Under the pieces are notes generated by a model. It worked only from the letters and a program-made list of their open reading frames with translations, was not told the DNA's origin and did no database searches. The translations under genes were made by a program, and so were the position numbers. From contig NC_054746.1 in NCBI RefSeq assembly GCF_018143015.1, positions 34,442,830 to 34,506,829 of the forward strand: DNA of 64,000 nucleotides, written 5' to 3'. Of the stretch, positions 21,526 to 34,329 are shown in pieces (position 1 is the stretch's first letter; every line of letters begins with the position of its first letter). This stretch comes from Lytechinus variegatus (Eukaryota; Echinodermata; Echinoidea; Temnopleuroida; Toxopneustidae).

Positions 21526-24500
21526 ATCCTTGTTCAAGAGAAGGCAACAAATTGTTGAAGTCTTTCTGGGAACAGAGGCGAAGAATCAATGAATATGCTG
21601 CTCTCACATCATCTGAAAGGAGTTGTAAGGTCAGGACAATGTAAAGCTGCCTGGGTGAAGATTTATGGTTGTGGAGTTACATGTATTTAGAGGGTGAGCA
21701 GGCCACAGGAAATATGCTCATTTTATATGTAGCTGTTCAAGAATGGAAGACCAAAAGTTAAGTCTAACTATTTATTCTAGCTCTATTTCTCTTGAACATC
21801 TTCCAGAGGTGATGGTATTAATTGAACTGTGCAGAACATTTTTAAAAAGAAAGGCATCAGCTCCAAGTCCAAGGTGAGACCATTCTGAGTTTAAGGAGGG
21901 TGAATGAATGCCGGAATGTCATCAGAGTGCTTGTCTGAGTTTTATCCAACATGGCAACAACCAGAGACATCAGGATTGCCCTTGAGATATATCTTCTAGG
22001 AATGAAGGTCACAAAAAGACATCATTACAAATGATAATAGCTAGCCACACTTTGTTGTAATGATTGATTAGCCAGGGAACTTTAAGAAGCTTATTAAACA
22101 GAATGAAAATAATGAGCAAGTTCAACAGTAGGGGCCTATATGTGTAGCCTTTTCACTCAATTTACTGCTGTCTCTCTCACTATTCTACATGTATCTAAAT
22201 CAATAATATGTGCATAAGATACAAATTTGATTGGTTTATGAAAGCTGCAAATATTTCACATTTACTAATTTAGTGTAGCACATAGTGGCACCAGTAGTGT
22301 CAAGAACCAACAATTATTTTTCCGATTCTGTTATGTTACGACAATAGAATTTTGCATACACTTTACTTTGTATACAATACTGACAAATATAATTTCACAA
22401 ATCAAATCAGGAGACTTGAGATATTCTAAGATTCAGGATCTTTATGATACATGTATAGATGTGTAGTTTTACAAGTGTGCAACCAAAAATATAAAAGCAA
22501 ATGTGGTAAATCATTCATGATCACTGTAGCAATGATTTGTTTCAATACAATCGTTTTTAATGGAGCAATACATTGATGGATATACCCAATGTGTCTTACA
22601 AAAAAGCTAACTGCCATTCATATCACATAGCTTTATAAAAATAATAACTCTTTTATAGATTTGTAATAGTTTGGACTTGAGTGGTTGTTTGTGGTTAATA
22701 TTATGTACAGAAATGTAGTGCCTTGCAGTAAAAAATAATTTGTATACACTAAAGACCCCTGAGATTGACTGTAGATTGTAAAATGTAGTTAAAGTGCATT
22801 TTGTATGTCACTCGTACATGTACATGTATGGGGTCTGCAATAAATGGAAATCAAAACTGGCTTGCATTACGGTAATACAGAAATCATTGATTAAATATTT
22901 TTATTATTTTGATATTTCTAGTAACTTTAAAATGCAAAAGTAAAGTGATTAAGAATACATAGAGATAAAATGATTCCATTAATATTAACTTTGTGTACAA
23001 GTGTTATTATATATATGGTTGTTTTCATCTTTGGGGGGAAAAAAGATGAAAATTGATGGGTTTACAGTTACAAGCATTTGTAGAGGCCGTAGTTGACCTG
23101 ATTTAAGCAGTTGGCACAGGGCAAGTCTACATGTACAGAACCACAAGGTATACATGTAGATCAAATGCAGCTATAGTAAGTTACAGTTAGTCCAAGTGTA
23201 CAATGCAGGTTGACATAACTTTTATTTGTATAGTGAAAGTGAAAGCTGATCCTTATTAACATTTTGACAGGGAATGAATACCAAATGGACTATTCAAGTA
23301 AATTATGGGCAAGATCTTTTAATTATACACATATATCTAATGCCTTTTTGCCAATAAAAAGCAAAGTTGCTGAAAATGAGATGATGCACATTAGTAAGAA
23401 GAGGCTTTGTGATTAAAGCGAAGACTTTTTTTGTACCCAACCTCTACTCGACTTGTTGAAAAAATCAGGAAATGGTGTACTGTAAAGGTTTTCCGTGCAT
23501 TAAACAAGTGCATGCATGAAATATTTGCTTTCAATTACATGTACTATAAATCACTGTATAATAATTTTAAATTACACCATCTTTTAGAAATCTCTTGATT
23601 GTGGGATTTTAAGTCACCCTCTGGAAGTTTTTATAATTTTCCATCATACTGTACGTAATTGTCAAAAGAAAAATGCCGTTCCAGCTTTTTACATGGAGCA
23701 TCAATAAGAACAAAGGTTTGATAAGCAGTGATGTCACTTGTGGTTTTAATAATTTCCGTAAGTCATATTTCAAGAGTAGTTTTGTCCTGTTTTTCATTTG
23801 GTCTTGGGGACAGCAATATATTCAGGATATTGGTTTGTCAATTTTGCAATGTTTGATTTCCATTGTGGTCATAAACAAATAAGATTTCTCACTTTCACTT
23901 TAATTTGATTATTGCAATTATTTGATTTTATGAATTTTGTGAAAATAGATGACAAGGTCTGCAAAAGGTTCAGATATACTGCAGGAAAGATTATTCCTAG
24001 TCAGAATTGCATTCTTTCCAATTTTACACTTTGTATGTGGTGTATTTTCATTGAGATGTATTACAAATGTGTGACTAAATATTGTTCTGAAATTTCCAGT
24101 TGTATTGCCATGTGTATATTTAATGTATCGTGCATTGGTCAGATCGCGCACTACTCTGTATTTACACGATCAATGAGATTACACATTCAATTAAATGTGT
24201 ATGTTGGCAATTTTCTTGATATCATTTATCTCTGTGAAAAAGCCCCTTGATGGTGAAATACATATACATGTACATGTATGTCAGTTTTATGCTGATACCA
24301 GTGATCACAAATTAAGATCTTGACATGAATTTTGTTGCTGCTTTACCGTACTGCTGTGGTATAATACTGTATCATATTATCTTTATAGTACCTGCATTAT
24401 TGGTATCCTATTGATCTGATTTGTATTTATTTCTGGATTTACATAACATGTATATTGTACAATACCTTAACCTACTATTCAATAAGAAAAGTTCAACCAC

Positions 24501-25655
24501 CGAAAATATGCGGAGTAGTTTTCCACGTGTATGGGGTGTAGATCATTATTTGTTTAAGGAGACACTGTAATGGTATTACACAGTTCAAAGTCCTATCTTG
24601 TTTGCCAAATTTCTCCAGGTTATTATGAATTGATAAGCTAGATTGGTCCACCTGTCATGTATTATAATTCAAGGGTATTCTTTTTTTTTTATATGGTTTA
24701 GTTTTGTGTTTGTGCAATTTTAGAAAGTGTAAGTTTGTACTACATGCATATCTCTGATTATGAAGTATATTTCCTTTTCGGGAAAGTCCCTTTTTTATCG
24801 CCCACCCTCAAAATGTGAGAATCAAATAGAGTCATACTGTTGCAGTTCTTGTCACTATTCCTGTTATTGTAAGTGAGCACAAATGTAATACAACACGTGA
24901 TGGAGACTGTGTATGAATGAAGAGTATCTGGTTATATATTTTTTCATCTGTTATATTTGATATAAAACTTAATCTTTCCCTTTTATATTGCATCCATGAT
25001 GTGATGCTTGTACTCTTGAGTCAAGACTTTAGTTTCATTTTAAAGGTGGTAATAACAGATTTTCAAATTTCAATTCAAAATTACACATTTGTATTAAAAT
25101 TTCTCTTCTGTACCCTTTATTTATTCATAATATTGGTGAAAAGGAAACAAGTTACTACTCCTCGGAGTTCTCAAATATAGAACTTTTATTTCTTTATGTT
25201 ATATTTATTTCACTTTTAGATAGATATAAATGAAGATAACAGTAAAATTTCATCAGTCTAAACAACATAATGATTTTTAAGGACACCATAGCCTATGTGT
25301 TTGATTGGTATGGAATCCTGCATATGTACAATGTATATTTCCAACCTGTATTTCAGATGGTTAAGTTACTGCGTTTGGTCGTGGTACATATAGATATTTT
25401 TATCACAATCGAACCATTATATCATTCCAGTATTTAAAATACTCTATCTTTATGTAGCATTGATTTTAATTTTGATATCAATATTCATTTTTTTTTATTC
25501 AAATGCATGTAGTTACTTTTCATTAACATTATTTACTTACATGATCAAATATTAACTTGCCTAAAGCAGAGCTTATTGAAAAGTTATTTATATGAGTAAA
25601 TACATGCATGTCCCAAAGTGTTATTTGTGGTGAATACAAGTTAAGTATTTAATAA
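21526..25655. other. probable 3' UTR then gene-free sequence
   Basis: The sequence following the PH gene is mostly unique and AT-rich. An AATAAA at 22839-22844 is a possible polyadenylation signal for a ~1.3-kb 3' UTR, but its use cannot be judged. The open frames on both strands at 23.6-24.25 kb overlap, have no recognisable domains and are not supported as genes. Confidence 0.35.
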
Positions 25656-25659
25656 TACT

Positions 25660-25742
25660 GAGTAATAATAATAATAACGCGCCTCGGAATAGAATATTTC
25701 TAGATAGATGGCGCTATATAAATGCCTATTATTATTATTTCC
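25660..25742. repeat. SINE-tail-like hairpin repeat
   Basis: (AAT)n AACGCGCCTCGG is followed within 50 bp by GATGGCGCTATATAAATGCC and (TAT)n. GCGCTATATAAAT plus an ATT microsatellite is a common 3' tail of short retroposons; here the complementary AAT run on the left makes it fold back. Confidence 0.5.
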
Positions 25743-28700
25743 TGACCTTTTGTAGGACAATATATTGTTATATGCACTGTCCAATATGAAAATAATTTAC
25801 CTATCCCATATCTAGTGAAATCCCCAATGATACTCAACATGTAACCTATTATACTGTTTTTGCCAAATGTGTTCACATTTTTGCAAGAGTATTTTTAGCT
25901 GTGATGTGATGGTTATAACAAAGGAAAATTATACTCATGTGTTTTGTCAAAATATCTATAAATGAAACCACTTGTTCATCTATTAATAGACATGATCAGT
26001 TGTGTGCAGTAAGGTCGATAATCCTTTTCCTCACTCTACATTATGTGATACACTTACATTACATGATACTCCTACTTACAAGTATAAGTAATTTGAGTGT
26101 ATGGTTGCATTTAGCAGTAGGTTTTGCATAGACATTGCATAACATTTTGTATGACTTCATTAGCATGTTCTCATTACTAAGGGTAATGCTGGGACTTCCA
26201 AGATAGCGGGACATTGAGCGTTCACTGAGGATAATGATGTGATAGTGGAACCTCTAGTGTGCTCCCAGAAAGGTCATTTACCTTCTTTGTATTCTCACTA
26301 CAAGCACCAATCATTATCTTTAGTTCATTTGTTAGCCTCAAGAACCCTGTGCTTATTACCATTGATAATGATATCACCATGGAAACTGAATAAATTAAAA
26401 ATTGAGGGCAACCACTGGATTTCTACCACTACCAACAAGCAAATAACATTCTTCTGAGGAAGTTTTTACCAGAGTTGGGCTAGCAGGACTGCCACACCAC
26501 TTTCCTATGTTGGATTTAAAAAAAAAAGTTTTCCTTGTTCCACTACAAAACCCACTAGTAATGATATTAAACATTTCTTTGTTTATTAGATTCCTGATAC
26601 AGTACAGTATACAGTTATTGACAGAAGAAAGAAACAGAGATTTTGTTTGGCACTGTTTCATCTGTACCCATTGTTTCATCAAATGACAGGAAATATCAAA
26701 CTTTGCCAAGTTTATAATTTAATACAAGAGAAACTAAGTTCTTAATCTAATAACTTTGTTCTATTGTTTGCAATATTCCAAGGCTTTGACATTATAATAC
26801 ACATGTTGTACATTCATAATCAGAGATGCTACAATAGGGAATCCTACCTTTTTGCAACATATTTGCAGGCATACAAAGTGCAATGTTGGTTAAAGCATGG
26901 TAACCACCCCCCCCCCAAAAAAAAAGAACTGTCTGTCACAATTCAAATCCAATACTTGATTGCATGCCAGCCCTAAACGATGCGGAGGATCTTTGTCTTC
27001 AACTTTCTAATGCTCAATCACTAAAATTTGAAAGATTAATGTGCAGTCCCTTTTAAAAATCAAAATAAATACATCGAATGAGGGCACTGGTGAGTCAAAG
27101 AATTGTGACTAGTAGTGTAGATGTCCTCAAATTCAAACTTTAAATTTTCATAGTGAATCAAGAGATTAAAAATAATTCAATTTCCACAACACAATTTCAA
27201 TGTTAGATGATGATACTGGAGTATGTAAGTAATTTACACTTACTGTCTCTTCACCAAAGTTTCAGAAAGGCTTTAAAGGTCCCTTACAGATAATTACCCT
27301 ACCTTTTTCATCAGTTGTAAGTGGTATGCTGGAGTATTTAAAGCACTGTTTTCATTTCATGTGATTTACTATACTCAAGAGCAACATTATTATTTTATTA
27401 GCTCATCACCTTGTTATGCGTTGATCAACATGTTTCATCACCTTTTATTTGTCTTATTTTTAAAAGATATATCTTGAATAACATCAGTCATGCGTATCTG
27501 TAATGTTATCTAATTATAATTTAGGTCATTTTTATTCTGTTATATGAAAGTAAATTCATTGTATTTGTTCATTTCAGCATTATGAAAGATTCTTCTTCAC
27601 AATAATGCACTGGTCATGAACATGTCATGGATGTATGTTTGAATTTTAAAAATTTTATTCTGTAAGCTTTAGTCTTGCTACTTGCCCCAATCTGATGTGT
27701 GATAAATTGTCATTCAAAATCTTAGAATAGAGGTATTTGGGTGTTGGTTGTATTGCCATGTAAGATGTAGAATATTGCCAATTTGATGCTGCTGCTGCAT
27801 GATAAAAGGATAAAAGTGATGCAAGGAAAACATTGATTTTGTTCTACGTGTAAATATATACTCAATGTTGCATGTTATCAATTTCAAAATATACTTTTCC
27901 TTCTTGATTTTTTTAAAACACTATTTGATGTTATAGGTATTTAAATCCATGGTGTATTTCTAACACCCATGTTTGTGGATCTCAGAAAACTGAGTGGTGT
28001 TCTTAACACTGTAGATTTGACAGTCAACGTGTAATGTATTCCAAACACCAACCTGTACTTAATCTCTATAGAAACAGATGGTCAATATTAATAGTCCCTT
28101 CATATATCCATTGTGCACTTTTACTCATAGTATGCAAGCAGCTTTTAATTTCGTGATGGTATTATCCTCTCTTGAAATAAGAGCATATGAACTCACCCCA
28201 GGTGTGTGTACTTCTGATGAGTTAATCTCTTTAAAGGGACACATACCAGACAGTCAAAATAAAATTTGGATGTGAATGATGTGAAGTAATTTAGATTTTT
28301 GTTGTTGTTGAGTGAATCATTTATAAAACATTTATAAATGCCAAACATAGGCTTATGTACTTATGTGTTATAAATAGCCAATGGTGTCAGAAGATCATAC
28401 CGATTATGTAATATTTTAATATTCTGCTCTGTAAAACTTAGAAATGGTTTGACTGCAAATGAAACATGTAGAGACCAGACTTAGTGTACATTTGTTTTGA
28501 AGCAAGTATTCTGTACATGATCTAAGGAAAGTTTTGTCAAGATGGATAATGATGTTTGAACAATGTTTCATTTTATTCTTAAGTTTTCTTCCTTCAGCAG
28601 TTAGAAAAAAGCAGATTTGCCTGGCTACACATACTGTAGCTTTCTATGATGGTCACCTGTACCTGTATTATCACCTGCTATATGTACTTCCTCTCTAGGT

Positions 28701-29814
28701 ATATGTTTATATATAAAGTGACAATCTGACTGTCCATATAAAATAGCTGCTGTCTAAAGTGATGATAGAGTGGACCTGTTTATTATAAAGATATCTCAAT
28801 GGAGTCTACAGTGTTTTTTTTTTTGGGGGGGGGGTAGATTATCCCCTAAATTTAGAGTAAACAAATATGTAATTTCAATTTGAAATGACTTGATTCTGTC
28901 AAGAATCAATGATCGATTGTATTTTTTTCTTTGTTATAGTAATATTACTTGCCCTTTGAACATGACTTTCAAGGACACATGAATGTTTTGTGAAGGATGT
29001 GAATATTGAAAAAATGTATGCTTTGAAAGTTCACTTAACAAACTTGGGAGAGGGTTCTGAGCTTGTTAAATGTGAGAACCGTTCACCAAAAGTTTTATCA
29101 TTTTTTTAAGATTCTGATGAACTAAAAGGGGGATGCTTCTGAACCAAAGTTTGTTTCATAAACCCTTTTACTTGGGGAAAGTGGTCTAAACTTGCAACTG
29201 AAGAGGCTCTAAGTGGGGCTTGCTCATTGAAGGCCTCTTGTGCACATCAAGTGTAATTGCGCTAGACTTGTCATAAGACCCACTGGTTGATTAAAGTGTC
29301 AAGGTCTGTGCTTGCAGACTATTTATCCCACCCAACCCCTGCATATGTTCAGTGAGCTGTTTGGCATCGATTTTGAAGTTGGATTTGTCCATTTTTATGA
29401 CATTCGCATCCTTTGCAAATTGTTTGTGTGCCACTCAATCATCAATATGTAGTAGAGACTATTTTATTGTAGTTGTATCTGTCTTTTTCTCCAACTTTCA
29501 CCAAATATTCATTCAGCTGTGATTTATATATTGATTGTTATGTCATCTGAAATTTGTAAATAATAGTAGCAATCAATCAAAATGTATTTATATTCTACTA
29601 TATATATTTTTGATTTGCTTAAGAACAACACTTGGCCATATTACGGTAAGCATTGTCAATCAAAGCATATAACATGTACTAAACGGAATGATTAAATTGC
29701 TAAATGCATAGCAGTTATTGTGTTTGCCAATTTTTATTTATTTTTTGTATGTTACTGTGGAAGACATGTGAAAATGGATAAGGAGGGAGAATTGATCTAC
29801 CAGAGGGAAAAGCT
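25743..29814. other. no gene recognised
   Basis: Long AT-rich stretch. Scattered open frames of 60-110 codons lack domains or splice support. A G-run (28824-28833) and a C/A run (26907-26924) are simple sequence. I see no exon or RNA gene I can defend. Confidence 0.4.
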
Positions 29815-30005
29815 ATAATACAAGAGAGAGAGAAAGAGAGAAGGCGATGTGAAATTGTGATAGATTGAGGCAAGAGAAGTAGAGAAACTGAGGTGAAGGA
29901 GGTTGGGTAGAGGAAAGACAGGGGCTGGGTAAGGTGAGAGAAAACAAGTATTGAGGATGACTGAGAGAAGGGATAAGAGAGAGAGAATGAGAAGATGAAA
30001 AGAGG
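29815..30005. repeat. purine-rich (GA/GAGA) tract
   Basis: About 190 bp of almost pure purine on the plus strand, with GAGAGAGA and AGGAAAGACAGGGG words. The 114-codon minus-strand frame over it is a Ser/Pro-rich artefact. Confidence 0.8.
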
Positions 30006-30045
30006 GAATACATGTAGGTGGAGTTTGGTGGCAATTCTAGTTTTA

Positions 30046-30469
30046 GACACCGTTCTCACTACCTAAAACTAGTTTAGTGGTAACTTATAACATGTAGTGA
30101 GAACAATCGAAGTGATCTTGGAAGCAATCTTCCAAACCGGTTCATAAAACCACCTCGCAATGTAGTTTTCAAGATCGCTTTGCCTCGTAAAACCAGTTTT
30201 AGCGAGAGGACACAACCGTTCTTCGGGAAGCGATCTTTGCACATTTTGAGCGCGCTACTCCAACGACAGGTGTAGAACGCCTACGCTGCAGTTTCGAAAT
30301 TCGCACCACTGAGAGCGATTCCATAGCAACAAAATCGCTTTATGTGAACTGATTTTGAAGATCACTTTCGTGTGATCAAGTGGGAACGCTAGCAAAGCAC
30401 TCTTCCAAACTGGTTTCCTGAATCGGTTTCCAGTAAACTAGATTTAGAAAGCGTAATGAGAACAGTGTC
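30046..30469. mobile_element. 424-bp MITE with TTA target duplication
   Basis: The left end GACACCGTTCTCACTACC and the reverse complement of the right end GACACTGTTCTCATTACG match at 14 of 18 bases, followed by a further AAACTAGTTTA / AAATCTAGTTTA match. TTA flanks both ends. A 3-bp TTA duplication suits PIF/Harbinger MITEs. GATCTT, CTTCCAAAC and CGGTTT words recur in inverted pairs inside. Confidence 0.7.
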
Positions 30470-30723
30470 TTAGTCTGCTCCATTTCTTCACAATCTTTCC
30501 TTTAATGATGTAGTTCCTTCCCCTCTTCCTGTGGAAATAACTTTTTATAATGCTTTGATGCCTTTAAAAAGATTTAACTTGAAACCTAAAGAAAAACCTA
30601 CAAAAGGGGATTTATCTTGACCGAAATAAAGCATTATCCAGTCTAAATGCTGCTAATAATATCACAATGAACTCAATGGATTCACATTTACCCAATCAAA
30701 AAGTGACAAAATATTGCAAAGTA

Positions 30724-30890
30724 ATACCTCGGCCACATTTGCTCTACGGTGGCCTTAGTACAGCAAGTCAAAAACAGCCGTTTTATTCATTTTTACTCAA
30801 ACCATCTATATGTAGCTGGTACAAAAAATGTTAAAACGGCCGTTTTCGACTCGCCGTACAGCCGCAGTAGAGCAAATGTGACCGAGGTAT
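30724..30890. mobile_element. 167-bp palindromic MITE, copy 1
   Basis: ATACCTCGGCCACATTTGCT at the left is inverted as AGCAAATGTGACCGAGGTAT at the right, with AACAGCCGTTTTATTCATTT / AAAACGGCCGTTTT making an inner inverted pair. A diverged second copy lies 2.8 kb away at 33535-33691. Confidence 0.8.
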
Positions 30891-30994
30891 AAAGCTTGTT
30901 ACGGAAGACATGCCAGAGAAGACAGGATATCACGGATAGTAACCAGGATGTTCACACCCCAAATGTTTACTTTGACAATACTTTCTCTTTTTAA

Positions 30995-31545
30995 AGGGTG
31001 CATGTTTTTTCAACTAGTTTCTGTTTTATATCTTTTAATCCATCCTTTTTATTCATTCTCCATCTAACTATCCAGCTCTTTCTGTCTTTCATCTTTTTTA
31101 TGTTCTCTCCTTTCTTTTTCTCCCATCATTTTCATTTTCTCTTTCCATTTAATCCATTTTCTGTCCCCTATGGAATTCAGCTTTTCACCCTCTCCTCCTT
31201 TTCTTCCTCGTCAGTCTCTCCTTTTCACTCTCTCTTTTTCCTCAACTTTTAATATCTCCACTTCTTATTCTTTCAAGCTCTTCACTATTTTCTTCCTCTT
31301 TACCTCTCTCCTCTATTTATTCCTCTTTTACTAACTCCTCTATTTTCTGGAATCTTTTACTCTCTTGTTTTCCCTATTCCCCACTCCCCCCCCCACCCTC
31401 TCTGCCTGACTGTCCCCTTTTCCCTCTCTGCTTTCTTTGTTTCTCTCCCCCTCTCTTTCCTAACTTCTCTCCATCTCTTCAATACCTCTTCCTGTCTTTC
31501 ATTTGTTCCCCTCTTATATAATTCACCTGACAGCTGTCATCTCAC
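30995..31545. repeat. pyrimidine-rich (CT) tract
   Basis: Roughly 540 bp dominated by C and T on the plus strand, built from degenerate TTTCTCTCC, CTTCCTC and TTTTCCCTC words. It is the strand-opposite of the purine tract at 29815-30005. The 84-codon Phe/Ser-rich frame here is an artefact. Confidence 0.8.
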
Positions 31546-32133
31546 TCAAAAAAGCAAGTACAATTTTTTTTATTTCATCTGACTTATAACTCAAGACTAA
31601 TGTATTGCACAAGAAAATTAACAACTCTTGGCTTCATCTTTTGCTAACTAGATTTCAAGCTTCATAAACCTACGTAATTCCAACCCACTTTCTAAGATTG
31701 ATGATGTCTTGCATGTTGAAAACTTTAAAAAATTACAAGAACATTAATTCAAAAACATTTTAATATTTGTACATTTTCATAGCATTCATATACATGTACA
31801 TGTACTTTGCACTGATTATCAAAGGGTTCAATAAACTTACTTTTTTTTTATTCCAAGTGCGTACTACAAACAGCTTGGAAAAATTAAACAAACCCAAAAA
31901 AATTTGAATGAAAAGAAGTACTTTGAAGAAAATATTACAAATAAGGCACATTATCTGCATAATTTATATAAAAAAAAAAGCTGAACAAAACTGAAATAAT
32001 AGTCCTCACTAAAGATCCAATAATCACTGTCTGCATAATTTCCTTTTCAAGTCTTTCAAATGGGAATGGAGGTGCATGTAATCATTCAGTGGATGGACTT
32101 CAATGGAGGACATTTTACTAAAGGTTTACTTAA
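31546..32133. other. no gene recognised
   Basis: AT-rich. Contains ATGTACATGTAC-type words and short A and T runs; no exon supported. Confidence 0.4.
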
Positions 32134-32495
32134 AGGCTGTCACACCTGGGTGATAAAAACAGCATATGCTGATCCAAGTATGGCAAGCCCATTGCATCAT
32201 TTATTAATATCCCTTAATATCAAGAATTTAAATATTGATATCAAGGAATCAAATTCTTGACATCCAGAATTCATTTCTTGATACCAGGAATTCATTTTGT
32301 GTTGTTATTGAATGACACTTTTATCATGTAGAAATGCAAATATTGAAACATCAGAAAATCATTTTGAATAGTTACTGAATGACAGTTTTAATACGTAAAA
32401 AATTCAATATTGATATCAAGAAATAGGATTAAATGATAAAACAGACTGACCAAAGTACATCAGCATCTGGTTAAATCACACAGGTGTGACAGCCT
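32134..32495. mobile_element. ~360-bp MITE with AGGCTGTCACACCT ends
   Basis: AGGCTGTCACACCTGGGTGA at the left is inverted as TCACACAGGTGTGACAGCCT at the right, with GCTGATCC / GGATCAGC-like echoes inside. The interior has four copies of a TATTGATATCAAG / GAATTCATTTCTTGATA motif. No coding capacity. Confidence 0.65.
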
Positions 32496-33534
32496 GTAAT
32501 AGTATTTAATACTCTCTTTATAATTGCTACTCATTTGGCAAGGTTAAATGAATTACATGAATACATTTATATCTGAAACAAAAAGATGTATGAGTATGAG
32601 TCTCCATCATAATTCAAAATAATTTTTTCTGCAAATTCCGTACACACATATTTCAGTCAAAGCCTTACTTTATATCAAGACATTCATTTCTATATTCATG
32701 GACAAACATGAACCCATCAAAGAATTGGATCGACATATCCAATGTCACCAGACATAATATCATCAAAACATGCCATGACAATCATGATGATGTGCAATTA
32801 ACGTATAATTAAATGATCACCATCATCAAAATTGAAATTTATGTGCATCAGGTTATTACAAGTCATTATACTTGATGAATGTCGGTCTAAAAGCTCTGAT
32901 AAGATGCCAGGGTCCTGTTACCCAAAACCAAATTTCACATATTAGCAAATATAGTGAAAGTATTAGGTTGAATGAAAATAAACAGTTATTCAGCTACTGT
33001 TACATATAATTGGTAAAAAAAACACAAAAACTGGGACCTTAAGAGCATTTTTAGTTTGTTTTTGTTTTATACTGTACTCCAGTTAAATTACACCAAGCAT
33101 ATATATTTTTTGTTGTACATCACATAGCAAATGCTGACAAAATATGTTGTAGGATGCCCGAAATAACCATGATATAAAACACATCATAATAGACATCATA
33201 TTTTAATCAAAGAAAAGAGGCAGTGTAGGAGATCACAAGACTTCAATCACTGGCGTAAATCCTTGCGTCACATCTATTTTTCAGGGGGAGATGATCTATT
33301 GTTCCATCCCCCCACTTGAATAGCCTGACATCACAGATTTACGCCCATGACTTCAATCATGAGCCATGAGGCTTGAATGGATGACAGCCTACTAAAATGA
33401 CATTTTTTATATTTCCACAGATCAACTTAATTCTAGTCAATCAGGAGCAAGGATTTCAGTAGCTTTTTATAGCTATTAACAATATTTAACCTGTATCATT
33501 CAATCAGTCATTAAATACATGCTTGCCAAAGGTG
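32496..33534. other. no gene recognised
   Basis: AT-rich. A short inverted pair (GGCGTAAATCCTTGCGTCAC at about 33253 and TGACATCACAGATTTACGCC at about 33327) suggests another small MITE at about 33250-33350. Confidence 0.4.
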
Positions 33535-33691
33535 ATACCTCAGTCACATTTGCTCTATAAAAGCTGTACAGCGAGTAGAAACAGCAGTTTTATTCATTTT
33601 TATTCAAACCACCTATATATACAGTAGCTGGTACAAAAAATGTTAAAACGGCTGCTTTTGACTCACCGTAGGGTAAATGTGACTGAGGTAT
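33535..33691. mobile_element. palindromic MITE, copy 2
   Basis: ATACCTCAGTCACATTTGCT ... GGTAAATGTGACTGAGGTAT, with the same inner AGTTTTATTCATTTTTATTC and TAGCTGGTACAAAAAATGTT blocks as the copy at 30724-30890. The stem is less perfect here, so this copy is older or has not been homogenised. Confidence 0.8.
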
Positions 33692-33939
33692 TAGCAAACA
33701 CACAGAGTATTCACATTCTCCATCCCCTGGGAAGCATTCAAGTCAAGCTGTTTTTACATTGCCAAGTATACTACTTTCATAAATCTACCGGTATTTTGCT
33801 TTTATGGTTTTTGTGTTTAAAAGAAATGTACAAAGTTACCTGAAAAGTAGAAGCAGTAATTTGGGGAAAAGTTTCTGAACCTTAAAATAAAATCATTACT
33901 ATTAGATGTTTGCAGCAATGATGAAAAAAAAACAGAGAT

Positions 33940-34262
33940 CAAGTTCAAATATAAGTGTTGTTAGACTAGTTTTTGTGGAACATGCAGTATTTCCTGTCAA
34001 CAAACACTCTCTACACAATGTCTGCTTCAATATCAACCTTTCCTCAAAGTCCAGAATTATTGCTATGAAGAATAGACATCGTATCTCTACAATCTACACA
34101 TGCTTGGACCTGCCAGATACAGAACTTGAGCTGTTCTACAAGCACATGGGACATTCTTCAGCGATCAACAAGATGATCTATCAGACCCCTCTAGCAATCC
34201 AAGAAGTGACGAGAGGTGGGAGTTACCTGCATCAGATAGACCAAGCAGGTATTTTAAAAGTG
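33940..34262 (+). mobile_element. tyrosine-recombinase-like (Crypton-type) relic
   Basis: An open frame covers the C-terminal part of what looks like a transposon tyrosine recombinase: NRHRISTIYTCLDLPDTELE, then FYKHMGHSSAINKMIYQTPL. The R-H...LGHS...Y-like spacing is the pattern of the recombinase C-terminal catalytic box (HxxR, GHS, Tyr). No N-terminal half or partner is visible. Class assignment by motif only; a different transposon protein is possible. Confidence 0.5.
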
Positions 34263-34329
34263 CATTAGTTCAGATTGCTAACTGTAGTTTACCTGGGGGT
34301 AATAATTATGAGAGCATGTTGAAATTGAA

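Noticed and set aside
23609-24250. overlapping open frames on both strands
   Set aside because: No domains, no splice support, and mutual overlap; expected in AT-rich non-coding DNA.
29715-30059. 114-codon minus-strand frame
   Set aside because: Ser/Leu/Pro-rich product of the purine tract.
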